From Actinomycetota bacterium (lineage in GTDB: Bacteria > Actinomycetota > Thermoleophilia > Gaiellales > Gaiellaceae), in the NCBI GenBank assembly GCA_004366385.1, contig ML178780.1:9449-67866 (forward strand): DNA of 58,418 nt, in the 5' to 3' direction. The notes beneath the pieces were generated by a model. The model was not told the DNA's origin and searched no databases. It saw nothing but the letters and a program-made list of their open reading frames with translations. Shown here piece after piece: positions 31,227 to 38,721 of this stretch. How positions within the stretch are numbered: the first letter of the stretch is position 1; each line of letters begins with the position of its first letter. Position numbers and translations under genes: made by a program.

Positions 31227-32009
31227 GTGCAGCCGAAGGGCCTCATCTGCGCCGGCGGCGAGGCGACCCGGCTCGGCGAGCTGACGCGCGTCACCAACAA
31301 GCACCTGCTGCCGGTCGGGAGCTGGCCGATGATCTACTACCCGCTCCAGCAGCTCCAGCTCGCCGGGATCACCGACGTCCTCCTCGTCACGGGGAAGGGC
31401 CACGCGGGGCAGATGATCGACCTTCTCGGCGACGGGCGGCTCGCGGCCCGGGGCGGCGCCGACGCGGTCCTGGAGCTGGATCTGACCTACAAGGTGCAGA
31501 CCGAGCCGGGCGGCATCGCCCAGGTCGTGGGCATGGCCCGCGACTTCGCGGCCGGTGCTCCCCTCGTGGTCGTGCTCGGGGACAACGTCTTCGAGCGCTC
31601 GCAGTCCGAGGCGATCGCGGCCTGGGCGGAGGATCCCGTGCGCGCGCGTATCTTCGTGAAGGACGTCGACGACCCGGAGAACTTCGGCGTCGTCGTGTAT
31701 GGGGAGGACGGCACGGTGACGGACATCGTGGAGAAGGCCGGGGTCGTCGACACGCGCTACGACTCGCCCCCGACCTCGCACGCGGTCGTCGGCCTCTACT
31801 GCTACCCACCGGACGTGTTCGACGTCATCGCCCGTCTCGAGCCCTCCGCGCGCGGCGAGCTCGAGATCACGGACGTGAACCGTCACTATGCGGCGTCCGG
31901 GAGGCTGGACGCGGTCGAGGTCGAGGGCTGGTGGGAGGATGCGGGCAAGCACTGGCAGCACCTCGCCGACATCGGCCGCCTGATCGAGCAGACCGGGGCG
32001 AACCGGTGA
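31227..32009 (+). CDS. rfbA: Glucose-1-phosphate thymidylyltransferase (RmlA)
   Basis: 260-residue sugar-1-phosphate nucleotidyltransferase making dTDP-glucose, the first step of dTDP-L-rhamnose synthesis. G-G-E-A-T-R-L-G-E-L-T-R-V-T-N-K-H-L-L-P-V (residues 9-29) is the nucleotide-binding loop, with an unusual E-A in place of the common G/K-G. V-L-G-D-N-V-F supplies the metal-binding Asp; W-W-E-D-A-G-K-H is near the C-terminus. It is slightly shorter than E. coli RmlA (~290) at the C-terminal end. GTG start. It ends in a 15-base sequence repeated at the start of rmlC. Confidence 0.9.
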   Translation: MQPKGLICAGGEATRLGELTRVTNKHLLPVGSWPMIYYPLQQLQLAGITDVLLVTGKGHAGQMIDLLGDGRLAARGGADAVLELDLTYKVQTEPGGIAQVVGMARDFAAGAPLVVVLGDNVFERSQSEAIAAWAEDPVRARIFVKDVDDPENFGVVVYGEDGTVTDIVEKAGVVDTRYDSPPTSHAVVGLYCYPPDVFDVIARLEPSARGELEITDVNRHYAASGRLDAVEVEGWWEDAGKHWQHLADIGRLIEQTGANR

Positions 32010-32116
32010 GGACGCCGCCGGCACCGCGGCCGCGAAGCGGACGCCTTCAGGGGTTGTCGCGCGACCGGGCTCCGCGGGGGCTGAGGCCGGTCATGCGCCG
32101 AGGGGCGAACCGGTGA
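31995..32116 (+). repeat. 15-base direct repeat flanking a 92-base spacer
   Basis: GGGGCGAACCGGTGA occurs at 31995-32009 (including the rmlA stop) and again at 32102-32116 (including the rmlC GTG start). The intervening 92 bases have no gene. Collapsing the repeat would give a GTGA overlap of rmlA and rmlC, exactly the junction style used elsewhere, so the spacer looks like an insertion or duplication. Confidence 0.7.
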
Positions 32117-32580
32117 TCGACGGCGTCCTCCGCGTCCCACTCGTCGTGCACGAGGACGAGCGCGGCTGGTTCTGCGAGCTGCGGCGCGACAGCCGGCTCC
32201 CGGCGCCGCTCGTGCAGACGAACCTCTCGTTCTCGCGCGCAGGCGTGATCCGCGGCCTGCACTACCACGAGCGTGGCCAGGACGACCTCTTCGCGTGCCT
32301 CTCGGGCATGGCCCGCGTCGTCGTCGTCGACCGCGAGACCGGCGAGACGTTCACCGAGGACATCGGGGACGACAATCCGGTCGCGATCTACGTTCCGGGG
32401 CGCCACGGCCACGGGTTCGAGGCGCTCACGGACGTCCTCTTCTGCTACCACGTGACCGCCGAGTACGACCCCTCCGACCCCGACGAGCACACGATCCCCT
32501 GGAACGACCCCCGCGTCGCGCACCTGTGGTCGACGAGCACACCGATCCTGTCGCCACGCGACGCCGCCGTCGCGTCCTGA
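32113..32580 (+). CDS. rfbC: dTDP-4-dehydrorhamnose 3,5-epimerase-like protein (RmlC)
   Basis: 155-residue cupin. L-V-V-H-E-D-E-R-G-W-F-C-E-L-R-R, Q-T-N-L-S-F-S-R-A-G-V-I-R-G-L-H-Y-H and Y-V-P-G-R-H-G-H-G-F-E-A-L are the RmlC core motifs, including the catalytic His in G-L-H-Y. It catalyses double epimerisation of dTDP-4-keto-6-deoxyglucose. It is ~25 residues shorter than typical RmlC. Position between rmlA and rmlD supports the assignment; a related 3- or 5-only epimerase is possible. Confidence 0.85.
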   Translation: MIDGVLRVPLVVHEDERGWFCELRRDSRLPAPLVQTNLSFSRAGVIRGLHYHERGQDDLFACLSGMARVVVVDRETGETFTEDIGDDNPVAIYVPGRHGHGFEALTDVLFCYHVTAEYDPSDPDEHTIPWNDPRVAHLWSTSTPILSPRDAAVAS

Positions 32581-33395
32581 TCACGGGCGCGGGCGGCCAG
32601 CTCGGCCGCGCGCTCGCGGAGACGTTCGCGGACGACGACCTTGTGGCTCTGAGCCACAAGGAGTGGGACGTCACGTCACCCGGCCCGGCCGGGCTCAGGA
32701 GCGACCCGTTCGACCTCGTCCTGCATGCTGCCGCCTGGACGGACGTGGACGGCGCCGAGAGCGACGCGCAGGGCGCTGCCGCAGTCAACGTGGGCGGGAC
32801 CGCGAACGTCGCAGCGCTCGGGGCGCCGCTCGTCGCCTTTTCGACGGACTACGTGTTCGACGGGCGCAAGGGCGAGCCGTACGTGGAGTCCGACGGGCCG
32901 AATCCGCTCTCCGCGTACGGGCGGACGAAATTGCACGGTGAGGCGGCAGCGGGGCCGGACGCGTGGGTCGTCCGCTCCTCGTGGCTCTTCGGCCCCACCG
33001 GGCACAACTTCGTCCGGACCATGCTCCGGCTCGCCGAGGAGCGGGACGAGGTCGCTGTCGTCGACGACCAGCGCGGCTCGCCGACCTACGTGGGCCACCT
33101 CGCCGCCGCGACGCGCGAGCTCGTCGACCGCGCCCTCCCGCGTGGGGTCTGGCACCTCGCCGCCGGCGGCGACTGCACGTGGGCGGACTTCGCGGAGGCG
33201 ATCTTCGAGGAGGCGAGTCTCGACTGCCGCGTGCGGCGGATCACGACCGAGGAGCTCGGCCGCCCGGCGCCACGCCCGCCCGCGGCGGTCCTCCGCAGCG
33301 AGCGGCCCGGCGCGCCGCCGCTCCCGCACTGGAGTGAGGGTCTCCGCGACTGCCTGGCGGCGCTGTCCCTCACGGCCGATGGAGACCCCAAGTAA
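32577..33395 (+). CDS. rfbD: dTDP-4-dehydrorhamnose reductase (RmlD)
   Basis: Final step of dTDP-L-rhamnose synthesis. L-I-T-G-A-G-G-Q-L-G nucleotide-binding motif at the start, S-T-D-Y-V-F-D-G (~95-102), and catalytic Y-G-R-T-K (Y-x3-K). Start is unclear: there is no ATG, GTG or TTG directly before V-L-I-T-G. CTG 32577 forms a CTGA overlap with the rmlC stop, the same geometry as the ATGA/GTGA junctions here. The nearest canonical codon is GTG 32526, which would add 17 residues and overlap rmlC by 55 bases. With CTG the protein is 272 residues. A 23-base palindrome lies inside the gene. Confidence 0.86.
   Translation: MITGAGGQLGRALAETFADDDLVALSHKEWDVTSPGPAGLRSDPFDLVLHAAAWTDVDGAESDAQGAAAVNVGGTANVAALGAPLVAFSTDYVFDGRKGEPYVESDGPNPLSAYGRTKLHGEAAAGPDAWVVRSSWLFGPTGHNFVRTMLRLAEERDEVAVVDDQRGSPTYVGHLAAATRELVDRALPRGVWHLAAGGDCTWADFAEAIFEEASLDCRVRRITTEELGRPAPRPPAAVLRSERPGAPPLPHWSEGLRDCLAALSLTADGDPK
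32639..32661. repeat. Perfect 23-base palindrome, copy 2 (inside rmlD)
   Basis: Arms CCTTGTGGCTC and GAGCCACAAGG around a central T; this is the exact reverse complement of the inner 23 bases of 15692-15716. It encodes L-V-A-L-S-H-K within RmlD and does not break the frame. Confidence 0.85.
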
Positions 33396-33406
33396 CAACT
33401 TGTAAC
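33392..33406. repeat. GTAACA-ACT-TGTAAC palindrome variant, site 3
   Basis: Part of a 19-base near-palindrome (33390-33408, AAGTAACAA-C-TTGTAACTT) with a single mismatched pair. It contains the rmlD stop codon. It matches sites 1 and 2 at 12 of 15 positions and shares CCAAGT with the left flank of site 1. Confidence 0.6.
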
Positions 33407-33479
33407 TTGCGTATCTCGGTGACGACCGGTCCGCCGGCTCGGCTCCAATGCAGGCGTTCCGTCGCGGCGAACGAGCCTC

Positions 33480-33494
33480 GTTACACGTTGTAAC
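33480..33494. repeat. GTTACA-CGT-TGTAAC palindrome, site 2
   Basis: Identical to the 15-mer at 23288-23302. It lies 30 bases upstream of the putative -10 box of rmlB (33524-33529), overlapping the expected -35 region, a good place for a repressor or activator. Confidence 0.7.
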
Positions 33495-33523
33495 TGGGGC
33501 TCTCTCGCGCCCGTCTCCGCCGC

Positions 33524-33529
33524 TAGCCT
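33524..33529 (+). promoter_or_regulatory. Putative -10 box of rmlB (leaderless)
   Basis: TAGCCT ends seven bases before ATG 33537. Confidence 0.45.
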
Positions 33530-33536
33530 TCCGCGC

Positions 33537-34535
33537 ATGCGTCTTCTCGTCACCGGCGGTGCGGGGTTCATCGGCTCGAACTTCACGTACTACTGGCTCG
33601 AGCGGCACCCGGACGACCACGTCGTCGTCTACGACCTGCTCACGTACGCGGGGAACCGCGCGAGCCTCGCCGACGTCGAGGACCGCATCGCGTTCGTCCA
33701 GGGCGACATCGGCGACCTCGACCTCGCGCGTGCCACGATCGAGGAGCACGAGCTCGATGTGATCGTGAACTTCGCGGCCGAGTCGCACAACAGCCTCGCC
33801 GTCGTCGACCCTGGGCTCTTCGCGCGCACGAACGTCCTCGGTACGCAGCTCCTGCTCGAGGCGGCGCGCGCGACGAAGGTCGACCGCTTCCACCACATCT
33901 CGACGTGCGAAGTCTTCGGCGATCTCGCGCTCGACTCGGACGACGTCTTCACGGAGGAGTCGCCGTACCGACCGCGGACGCCGTACAACGCGTCGAAGGC
34001 CGCGGCCGACCACTACGTGCGCGCCTACCACGAGACCTTCGGCGTGCCGGTCACGATCACGAACTGCGCGAACAACTACGGCGCCTACCAGTTCCCTGAG
34101 AAGGTCCTGCCGCTGTTCGTCACGAACGCGCTCGACGACGTCCCGCTCCCGATGTACGCCTCGACGCAGAACAAGCGGGAGTGGCTGCACGTCCTCGATC
34201 ACTGCTCGGCGATCGACCTCGTGCTCCACGGGGGCCGGGTCGGCGAGACCTACAACGTGGGCTCGGGCTTCGAGGCGTCGATCGAGGAGATCGCCGACGT
34301 CGTCCTCGAGCTCACCGGGAAGCCTTCCTCGCTGAAGACGATCGTGCCCGACCGGCCCGGCCACGACCGCCGCTATCTCCTCGACGCGTCGAAGCTCCGC
34401 TCCGAGCTCGGCTGGGAGCCCTCCTACGACTTCCGCGAGGGCGTCGAGGAGACCGTTGCGTGGTACGAGGCGAACCGGGCCTGGTGGGAGCCGCTGAAGG
34501 CGCGCGCACCGGTCACCGAGACCGCCTGGAGGTAG
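33537..34535 (+). CDS. rfbB: dTDP-glucose 4,6-dehydratase (RmlB)
   Basis: 332-residue extended short-chain dehydrogenase making dTDP-4-keto-6-deoxyglucose. T-G-G-A-G-F-I-G-S (residues 6-14) binds NAD, A-A-E-S-H-N-S is the substrate motif (usual form A-A-E-S-H-V-D), T-C-E-V-F-G-D is the T-D-E-V-Y-G equivalent with Cys in place of the usual catalytic Asp, and Y-N-A-S-K is the catalytic Tyr/Lys. The T-D-E to T-C-E and V-D to N-S changes are notable: RmlB uses the Asp-Glu pair for dehydration. It may therefore catalyse a different step (e.g. a UDP- or dTDP-sugar epimerase/dehydratase). Placed after rmlD with its own promoter. Confidence 0.82.
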   Translation: MRLLVTGGAGFIGSNFTYYWLERHPDDHVVVYDLLTYAGNRASLADVEDRIAFVQGDIGDLDLARATIEEHELDVIVNFAAESHNSLAVVDPGLFARTNVLGTQLLLEAARATKVDRFHHISTCEVFGDLALDSDDVFTEESPYRPRTPYNASKAAADHYVRAYHETFGVPVTITNCANNYGAYQFPEKVLPLFVTNALDDVPLPMYASTQNKREWLHVLDHCSAIDLVLHGGRVGETYNVGSGFEASIEEIADVVLELTGKPSSLKTIVPDRPGHDRRYLLDASKLRSELGWEPSYDFREGVEETVAWYEANRAWWEPLKARAPVTETAWR

Positions 34536-34618
34536 ACCCACGCTGGCGATCGAGCCGCCGCCGCTCGGTGCCGAAACTCAGAAACGTTTACGAGATGTCG
34601 GTACCCTGGACACCCGGC

Positions 34619-35974
34619 GTGCGCTCTCTGATCGCTCTGGCAGCCCTGACTGCGCTCGTGGCCACGTCCGCCTCGGCGCAACCCACGCCCGCCACCGGCG
34701 AGGCGGTGTTCGTCGTGTCCGGCGGCGGCTGGGGGCACGGCGTCGGGATGCCCCAGTACGGCGCCTTCGGCCAGGCGAGCGAGGGGAAGACCTACAGGCA
34801 GATCCTCTCCTACTACTACACGGGCACGCGGCTCGGGACGGCGTCGTCGCGCTGGGTGCGGGTCCTGCTCGCCGACAGCCGCAGTGCCGTGACCATCTCG
34901 TCGAGCGGCCCCTTCAGCGCCCGCGGCGCCACGGGCAAGGCGCAGACGCTGCCCGCGGGAGCGGTCGAGCTGCGGGCGAACCTCCGGTTCACCGGGCCTG
35001 ACGGCCCCGTGACGCCCGCCTCCCCGCTCGTGCTCCGTCCCGGGAAGGGCGCCCCGCTCTCGCTCGACGGGAGCCCGTTTCGCGGCCGCCTGGAGGTGCA
35101 CCGCCAGGGAACGCGTGTGAGCGTGATCAACGTCCTCCCGCTCGACGCGTACCTCCAGGGCGTCGTTGCGAGCGAGATGCCGTTCCGCTGGCCGGCGGAG
35201 GCGCTCAAGGCCCAGGCGGTCGCCGCGCGCACGTACGCGCTGACGAGGGTCGTCAAGGGGAAGCCGTACCACCTCGTGTCCGATGTCCGCGACCAGGTCT
35301 ACCGCGGGATCGCCGGCGAGACGCCGCGGACGAACGAGGCCGTGCGCGCGACCTCCGGGAAGGTCGTGCTCCACGGAGGCAAGCTCGCGACGACGTACTA
35401 CTTCTCGAGCTCGGGCGGCAAGACGGCGAACGCGGCCGACGTGTTCGGGTTCTCCGTGCCGTACCTCGTCTCGAAGCCGGATCCCTGGGACAAGGTGTCG
35501 CCGCACCATCGCTGGGGCCCCGTGCTCATCGACGATGCGACGCTCCGCACGAAGCTCGGCGCAGGGGCGCGCGTCGTGGACGCAGTCGGGACGCCGACGC
35601 CCTCGGGCCGCCTCCGCGCGCTGACCCTCCAGACGGTCGGCGGGCAGAAGCAGGTCGAGGGCACGGAGATGCGCATGGCGCTCGGGCTGCGCTCGACGTA
35701 TGCGACGTTCGGCGTCCTCCGGCTGGACAAGCCGAAGGGGAGCGTGGTCGTCGGGACCCCGGTCACGCTGACCGGGGTCGCACGCGGCCTCACGGCGCCC
35801 GTCCTCGCCGCGTCGGTCGGCGGCAGCTCGTGGAGCAAGGTCGGCCCCGTCGCCCGGAGCGGCGGCGGCGCCTTCTCGCTGGAGGTGCAGCCGAAGCGCA
35901 CCACGAGGTACCGCATCGAGGCCAAGGGAGCCGTCTCCCCCGCAGTCGTCGTCACCGTCAAGCCGACGCCGTGA
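34619..35974 (+). CDS. Secreted SpoIID/LytB-domain protein
   Basis: 451 residues. Signal peptide V-R-S-L-I-A-L-A-A-L-T-A-L-V-A-T-S-A-S-A-Q starts at GTG 34619; ATG 34595 would add eight residues. The SpoIID domain follows: G-G-G-W-G-H-G-V-G-M-P-Q-Y-G-A and A-S-E-M-P-x-x-W-P-A-E-A-L-K-A-Q-A-V-A-A-R-T-Y-A (catalytic Glu in S-E-M-P), then Y-F-S-S-S-G-G. In sporulating Firmicutes SpoIID is a lytic transglycosylase; non-sporulating actinobacteria use relatives in cell-wall remodelling. The C-terminal ~90 residues form an Ig-like/beta domain. Stop overlaps the next GTG. Confidence 0.86.
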   Translation: MRSLIALAALTALVATSASAQPTPATGEAVFVVSGGGWGHGVGMPQYGAFGQASEGKTYRQILSYYYTGTRLGTASSRWVRVLLADSRSAVTISSSGPFSARGATGKAQTLPAGAVELRANLRFTGPDGPVTPASPLVLRPGKGAPLSLDGSPFRGRLEVHRQGTRVSVINVLPLDAYLQGVVASEMPFRWPAEALKAQAVAARTYALTRVVKGKPYHLVSDVRDQVYRGIAGETPRTNEAVRATSGKVVLHGGKLATTYYFSSSGGKTANAADVFGFSVPYLVSKPDPWDKVSPHHRWGPVLIDDATLRTKLGAGARVVDAVGTPTPSGRLRALTLQTVGGQKQVEGTEMRMALGLRSTYATFGVLRLDKPKGSVVVGTPVTLTGVARGLTAPVLAASVGGSSWSKVGPVARSGGGAFSLEVQPKRTTRYRIEAKGAVSPAVVVTVKPTP

Positions 35975-37632
35975 TCCGCCGCGCCGGGCTCGTCATCCTC
36001 GTCCTGGGCGCCTGGCTCGCGCTCCCGGCGGCGGCGCAGGGAGCGCGGGTCGCAATCGGGCTCGCTCCCGGCGCCGACGCGGCGAAGGTCGCCGCCGCGG
36101 TCGAGAGCAGGACGGGGAGCCGGCCCGTGCGGATGCACCCGATTCCCGCGCTCGTGGTCGACCTTCCGCGCGGCGTCACGCTGTCGGGGATCCGCGGGAT
36201 CCGCTACGTCGAGCCCGTCGCCTCGCGGCGGATGGCGCTGACGCCGAACGACCCGCTCGTCCCCAGGCAGTGGTACCTGACGAAGAGCCGCTTCTTCGAG
36301 AAGTGGGCGACGCTCCCGCCGCTCGCCTCGGTGACCGTCGCCGTCCTCGACTCGGGCGTCGACGTGACTCACCCGGAGCTCACCGGCAAGATCCTGGATA
36401 CCCGCAGCTTCGTGGCCGGCTCGGCGAGGCAGGACACGCTCGGCCACGGGACGTTCGTCTCCGGGATCATCGCCGCGGGCTTCGACAACAAGGTCGGGAT
36501 CGCGGGGCTCGCCCCCTCGGCCGAGCTGCTCGTCGCCAAGGTCGTCACGAACGAGCGCGTGATCCCGGTCGACGCCGTCGCGAAGGCGATCCGCTGGTCG
36601 GTCGCGAACGGCGCGCAGGTGATCAACATGAGCTTCGGCGGCGCCCGCGACCCGCTCGACCCCAACCGCGACACGTTCTCGCAGCTCGAGGCGGACGCGG
36701 TCGCCTACGCGGTCTCGAAAGGTGTCGTCGTGGTGGCCGCCGTCGGCAACGGCGACCAGTCGCCGTCGACCCCGTGGCCCTATGCGAGCTACCCGGCCGC
36801 TCTTCCGCACGTCCTCGGCGTGAGCGCCGTCGCCGAGTCGGGGGCGGTGCCGAAGTTCTCGAACCGCGACAAGATCTACAACGACCTTGCCGCCCCCGGC
36901 GAGCGGATCCTCTCGCTCTTCCCGAAGACGATCACCGCCCGCTACCCGGCGTGCTCCGAACAGGGGTACTCGAGCTGCGGGCCGAGCGAGTACCGCGAGG
37001 CGCAGGGCACGTCCTTCGCGGCGCCGCTCGCGACGGCCGCGGCTGCGCTGCTCCTCGCGACGCGACCGGGGCTCCGGCCCGAGCAGGTCACGTGGATCCT
37101 CCAGCGCACCGCCGCGGACATGACACCTGCGACCGGCTGCGCCTCGTGCACGACGGGCCGCGACGAGGTCTCGGGCTTCGGCCTCCTCGACGTGACAAAG
37201 GCGCTCGAGGCTCTCGAGCTGCCGCTGCCGCTGCGCGACCGCTTCGAGGCCAACGACGGCCCGGGCCCGCGCGCGCACCTGCTCAAGGGACAGAAGCGGC
37301 GCATCCGCGCGACCGTGGACTTCTGGGACGACCAGGACGACGTCTACGCGATTCAGCTCAAGAAGGGCCAGCGCGTCCACGTCGGCCTGGTCGGCGACGA
37401 CCCGACGGACGACCTGAGCCTCGCGCTCTGGCTGCCGCGGACTCGCTCGATCGACGGGGTCGTCAGCCCGCGCCTGCGGGTACGGCTCTCGGCCCGCCCC
37501 GGCGTGCGTGAGCACATCGCGTATCGCGCTCCGGCGGCCGGCAGGTACTTCGTCCAGGTCCGGCAGTCGAGTGTCGGGCTCGGCGGCTACCGGCTGACCG
37601 TCGTCAAGCGCCCTCTCCCCACGGGAAGATAA
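35971..37632 (+). CDS. Secreted subtilisin-like serine protease (S8)
   Basis: 553 residues. Signal peptide (G-L-V-I-L-V-L-G-A-W-L-A-L-P-A-A-A-Q-G-A), a short inhibitor-like propeptide (~22-85), then the S8 catalytic domain with the complete triad: Asp127 in V-L-D-S-G, His159 in G-H-G-T, Ser348 in G-T-S-F-A-A-P, and N-G as oxyanion region. C-S-E-Q-G-Y-S-S-C and C-A-S-C suggest disulfides. The C-terminal ~120 residues resemble a pre-peptidase C-terminal beta domain (E-A-N-D-G...Y-F-V-Q-V). Translation is coupled to the SpoIID-like gene. Confidence 0.9.
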   Translation: MIRRAGLVILVLGAWLALPAAAQGARVAIGLAPGADAAKVAAAVESRTGSRPVRMHPIPALVVDLPRGVTLSGIRGIRYVEPVASRRMALTPNDPLVPRQWYLTKSRFFEKWATLPPLASVTVAVLDSGVDVTHPELTGKILDTRSFVAGSARQDTLGHGTFVSGIIAAGFDNKVGIAGLAPSAELLVAKVVTNERVIPVDAVAKAIRWSVANGAQVINMSFGGARDPLDPNRDTFSQLEADAVAYAVSKGVVVVAAVGNGDQSPSTPWPYASYPAALPHVLGVSAVAESGAVPKFSNRDKIYNDLAAPGERILSLFPKTITARYPACSEQGYSSCGPSEYREAQGTSFAAPLATAAAALLLATRPGLRPEQVTWILQRTAADMTPATGCASCTTGRDEVSGFGLLDVTKALEALELPLPLRDRFEANDGPGPRAHLLKGQKRRIRATVDFWDDQDDVYAIQLKKGQRVHVGLVGDDPTDDLSLALWLPRTRSIDGVVSPRLRVRLSARPGVREHIAYRAPAAGRYFVQVRQSSVGLGGYRLTVVKRPLPTGR

Positions 37633-37709
37633 GAAACCCTTCATCGTCGGGTGACCCGCCGTTTACGCTTCGCGCCCATCGTGTGGGCAAGCGACGAAAG
37701 GATCTCCCG

Positions 37710-37937
37710 GTGCGATTGCTCGCCGAACGCGAGTCGAGCGGTGTTCTCGTCAGGCTCTTCTGGGACGACGCCGCGCGCGCGCACGAGCCGGACGTCGTCG
37801 TCGAGTACGAGGACCGGAGCGAGGACGTCGTCGTGACGCTGTACCCGCCGCGAGACCGCGCCCTCGACGCCTTCTACCACCCGAACGCGTACCGGGGGCA
37901 GGCGTGCTCGTACACGCGGTTCTCGGTCAAGGTCTGA
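37710..37937 (+). CDS. Small hypothetical protein
   Basis: 75-residue acidic protein (V-R-L-L-A-E-R-E-S-S-G-V-L-V-R-L-F-W-D-D...) predicted mainly beta with a C-terminal Y-x-x-P-x-x-Y segment; no known family recognised. GTG 37710 is favoured because GAAAGGAT lies seven bases upstream; GTG 37683 would add nine basic residues. A TACGCT box at 37664-37669 could drive it. Confidence 0.55.
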   Translation: MRLLAERESSGVLVRLFWDDAARAHEPDVVVEYEDRSEDVVVTLYPPRDRALDAFYHPNAYRGQACSYTRFSVKV

Positions 37938-37990
37938 CCGTCTCCGCGAGTCCGTAAGCAGTCTTTAACGCTCGCGTGATGGAGGGCTTA

Positions 37991-38063
37991 CCTCGCCCCG
38001 GCAGGCTGTGGGTCAGCGAGGAGGCCCGGCCCCCTGACCCGGCGGTACCTCGTGCACGCCGCC
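37991..38063. terminator. Cluster of hairpins between convergent genes
   Basis: Three stems: CCTCGC (37991-37996) with GCGAGG (38016-38021); GGGTCAG (38010-38016) with CTGACCC (38034-38040); GGCGG (38041-38045) with CCGCC (38059-38063). The first two compete for 38016. They lie between the converging hypothetical gene and the acyltransferase gene, so a bidirectional terminator is the simplest reading. No U-tract is present. Confidence 0.4.
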
Positions 38064-38073
38064 CATCCCCTGA

Positions 38074-38721
38074 CTACGGCGGCGTGAGCAACTCGTCATC
38101 GGGAACCTCGCGTAGGACTCGCGCGGGGTTCCCGACGACAACGGCTCTCGGCGGCACGTCCTTCGTCACCACCGCGCCGGCGCCGACGAACGCCTCCTCG
38201 CCGATCTCGACGCCCGGGCACAGCACGGCGCCGCCGCCGACGCGCGCGCCGCGGCGGATCGTGGGCCCGGCGATCAGCTCGTGCCGGCGCTCGGTGCGGC
38301 CCATGAAGTCGTCGTTCGTGGTGACGACGCAGGGCGCGATGAACACGTCCTCCTCGACCGTCGAGTACGCGGTGACGTAGGCCTCGGCCTGGATGCGCGT
38401 GCGGGCGCCGATCGTCGTGTCGTTCTCGACGAGCGAGCCGCGGCCGACGACGACGTCGTCGCCGATCGTGACCCGCTCGCGCACGCACGCCTGGTCGCCG
38501 ACGATCGTGCGCGCACCGATCTCCGACCCCGCGAACACGATCGCGCCGGTCGAGATCACCGTGCCGTCCCCGATCCGCGTCGGCGGGAGCGGCTCGCGCT
38601 TCGCCGTGGAGCGGGGCGAGAGCACCGGCTGCTTGCCGACGACGGCGTTCTCGAGGACCTTCGCACCCTCGCCCAGGACCGTACCCGGATGGACGGTCGC
38701 GGTGGGGTGGACCTCAGCCAC
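38074..38721 (-). CDS. Hexapeptide-repeat acyltransferase, UDP-amino-sugar N-acetyltransferase-like
   Basis: 215-residue left-handed beta-helix transferase; many [L/I/V]-G-x4 hexapeptides (V-H-P-G-T-V, I-G-D-G-T-V, I-G-A-R-T, I-G-D-D-V, V-G-G-G-A-V) run from residue 5 to 200. E-N-D-T-T-I, A-P-C-V-V-T-T-N-D-D and C-P-G-V-E-I-G are like WbpD/WlbB, which acetylate the 3-amino group of UDP-GlcNAc(3N)A. Neighbouring dehydrogenase, oxidoreductase and epimerase genes support this. GTG start, overlapping the oxidoreductase end by eight bases. Confidence 0.84.
   Translation of the reverse strand: MAEVHPTATVHPGTVLGEGAKVLENAVVGKQPVLSPRSTAKREPLPPTRIGDGTVISTGAIVFAGSEIGARTIVGDQACVRERVTIGDDVVVGRGSLVENDTTIGARTRIQAEAYVTAYSTVEEDVFIAPCVVTTNDDFMGRTERRHELIAGPTIRRGARVGGGAVLCPGVEIGEEAFVGAGAVVTKDVPPRAVVVGNPARVLREVPDDELLTPP

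Noticed and set aside
37938-38073. SRP RNA or riboswitch
   Set aside because: The GGAAGGAAGCAGC-type core of SRP RNA and known riboswitch cores are missing; position between convergent genes fits termination.
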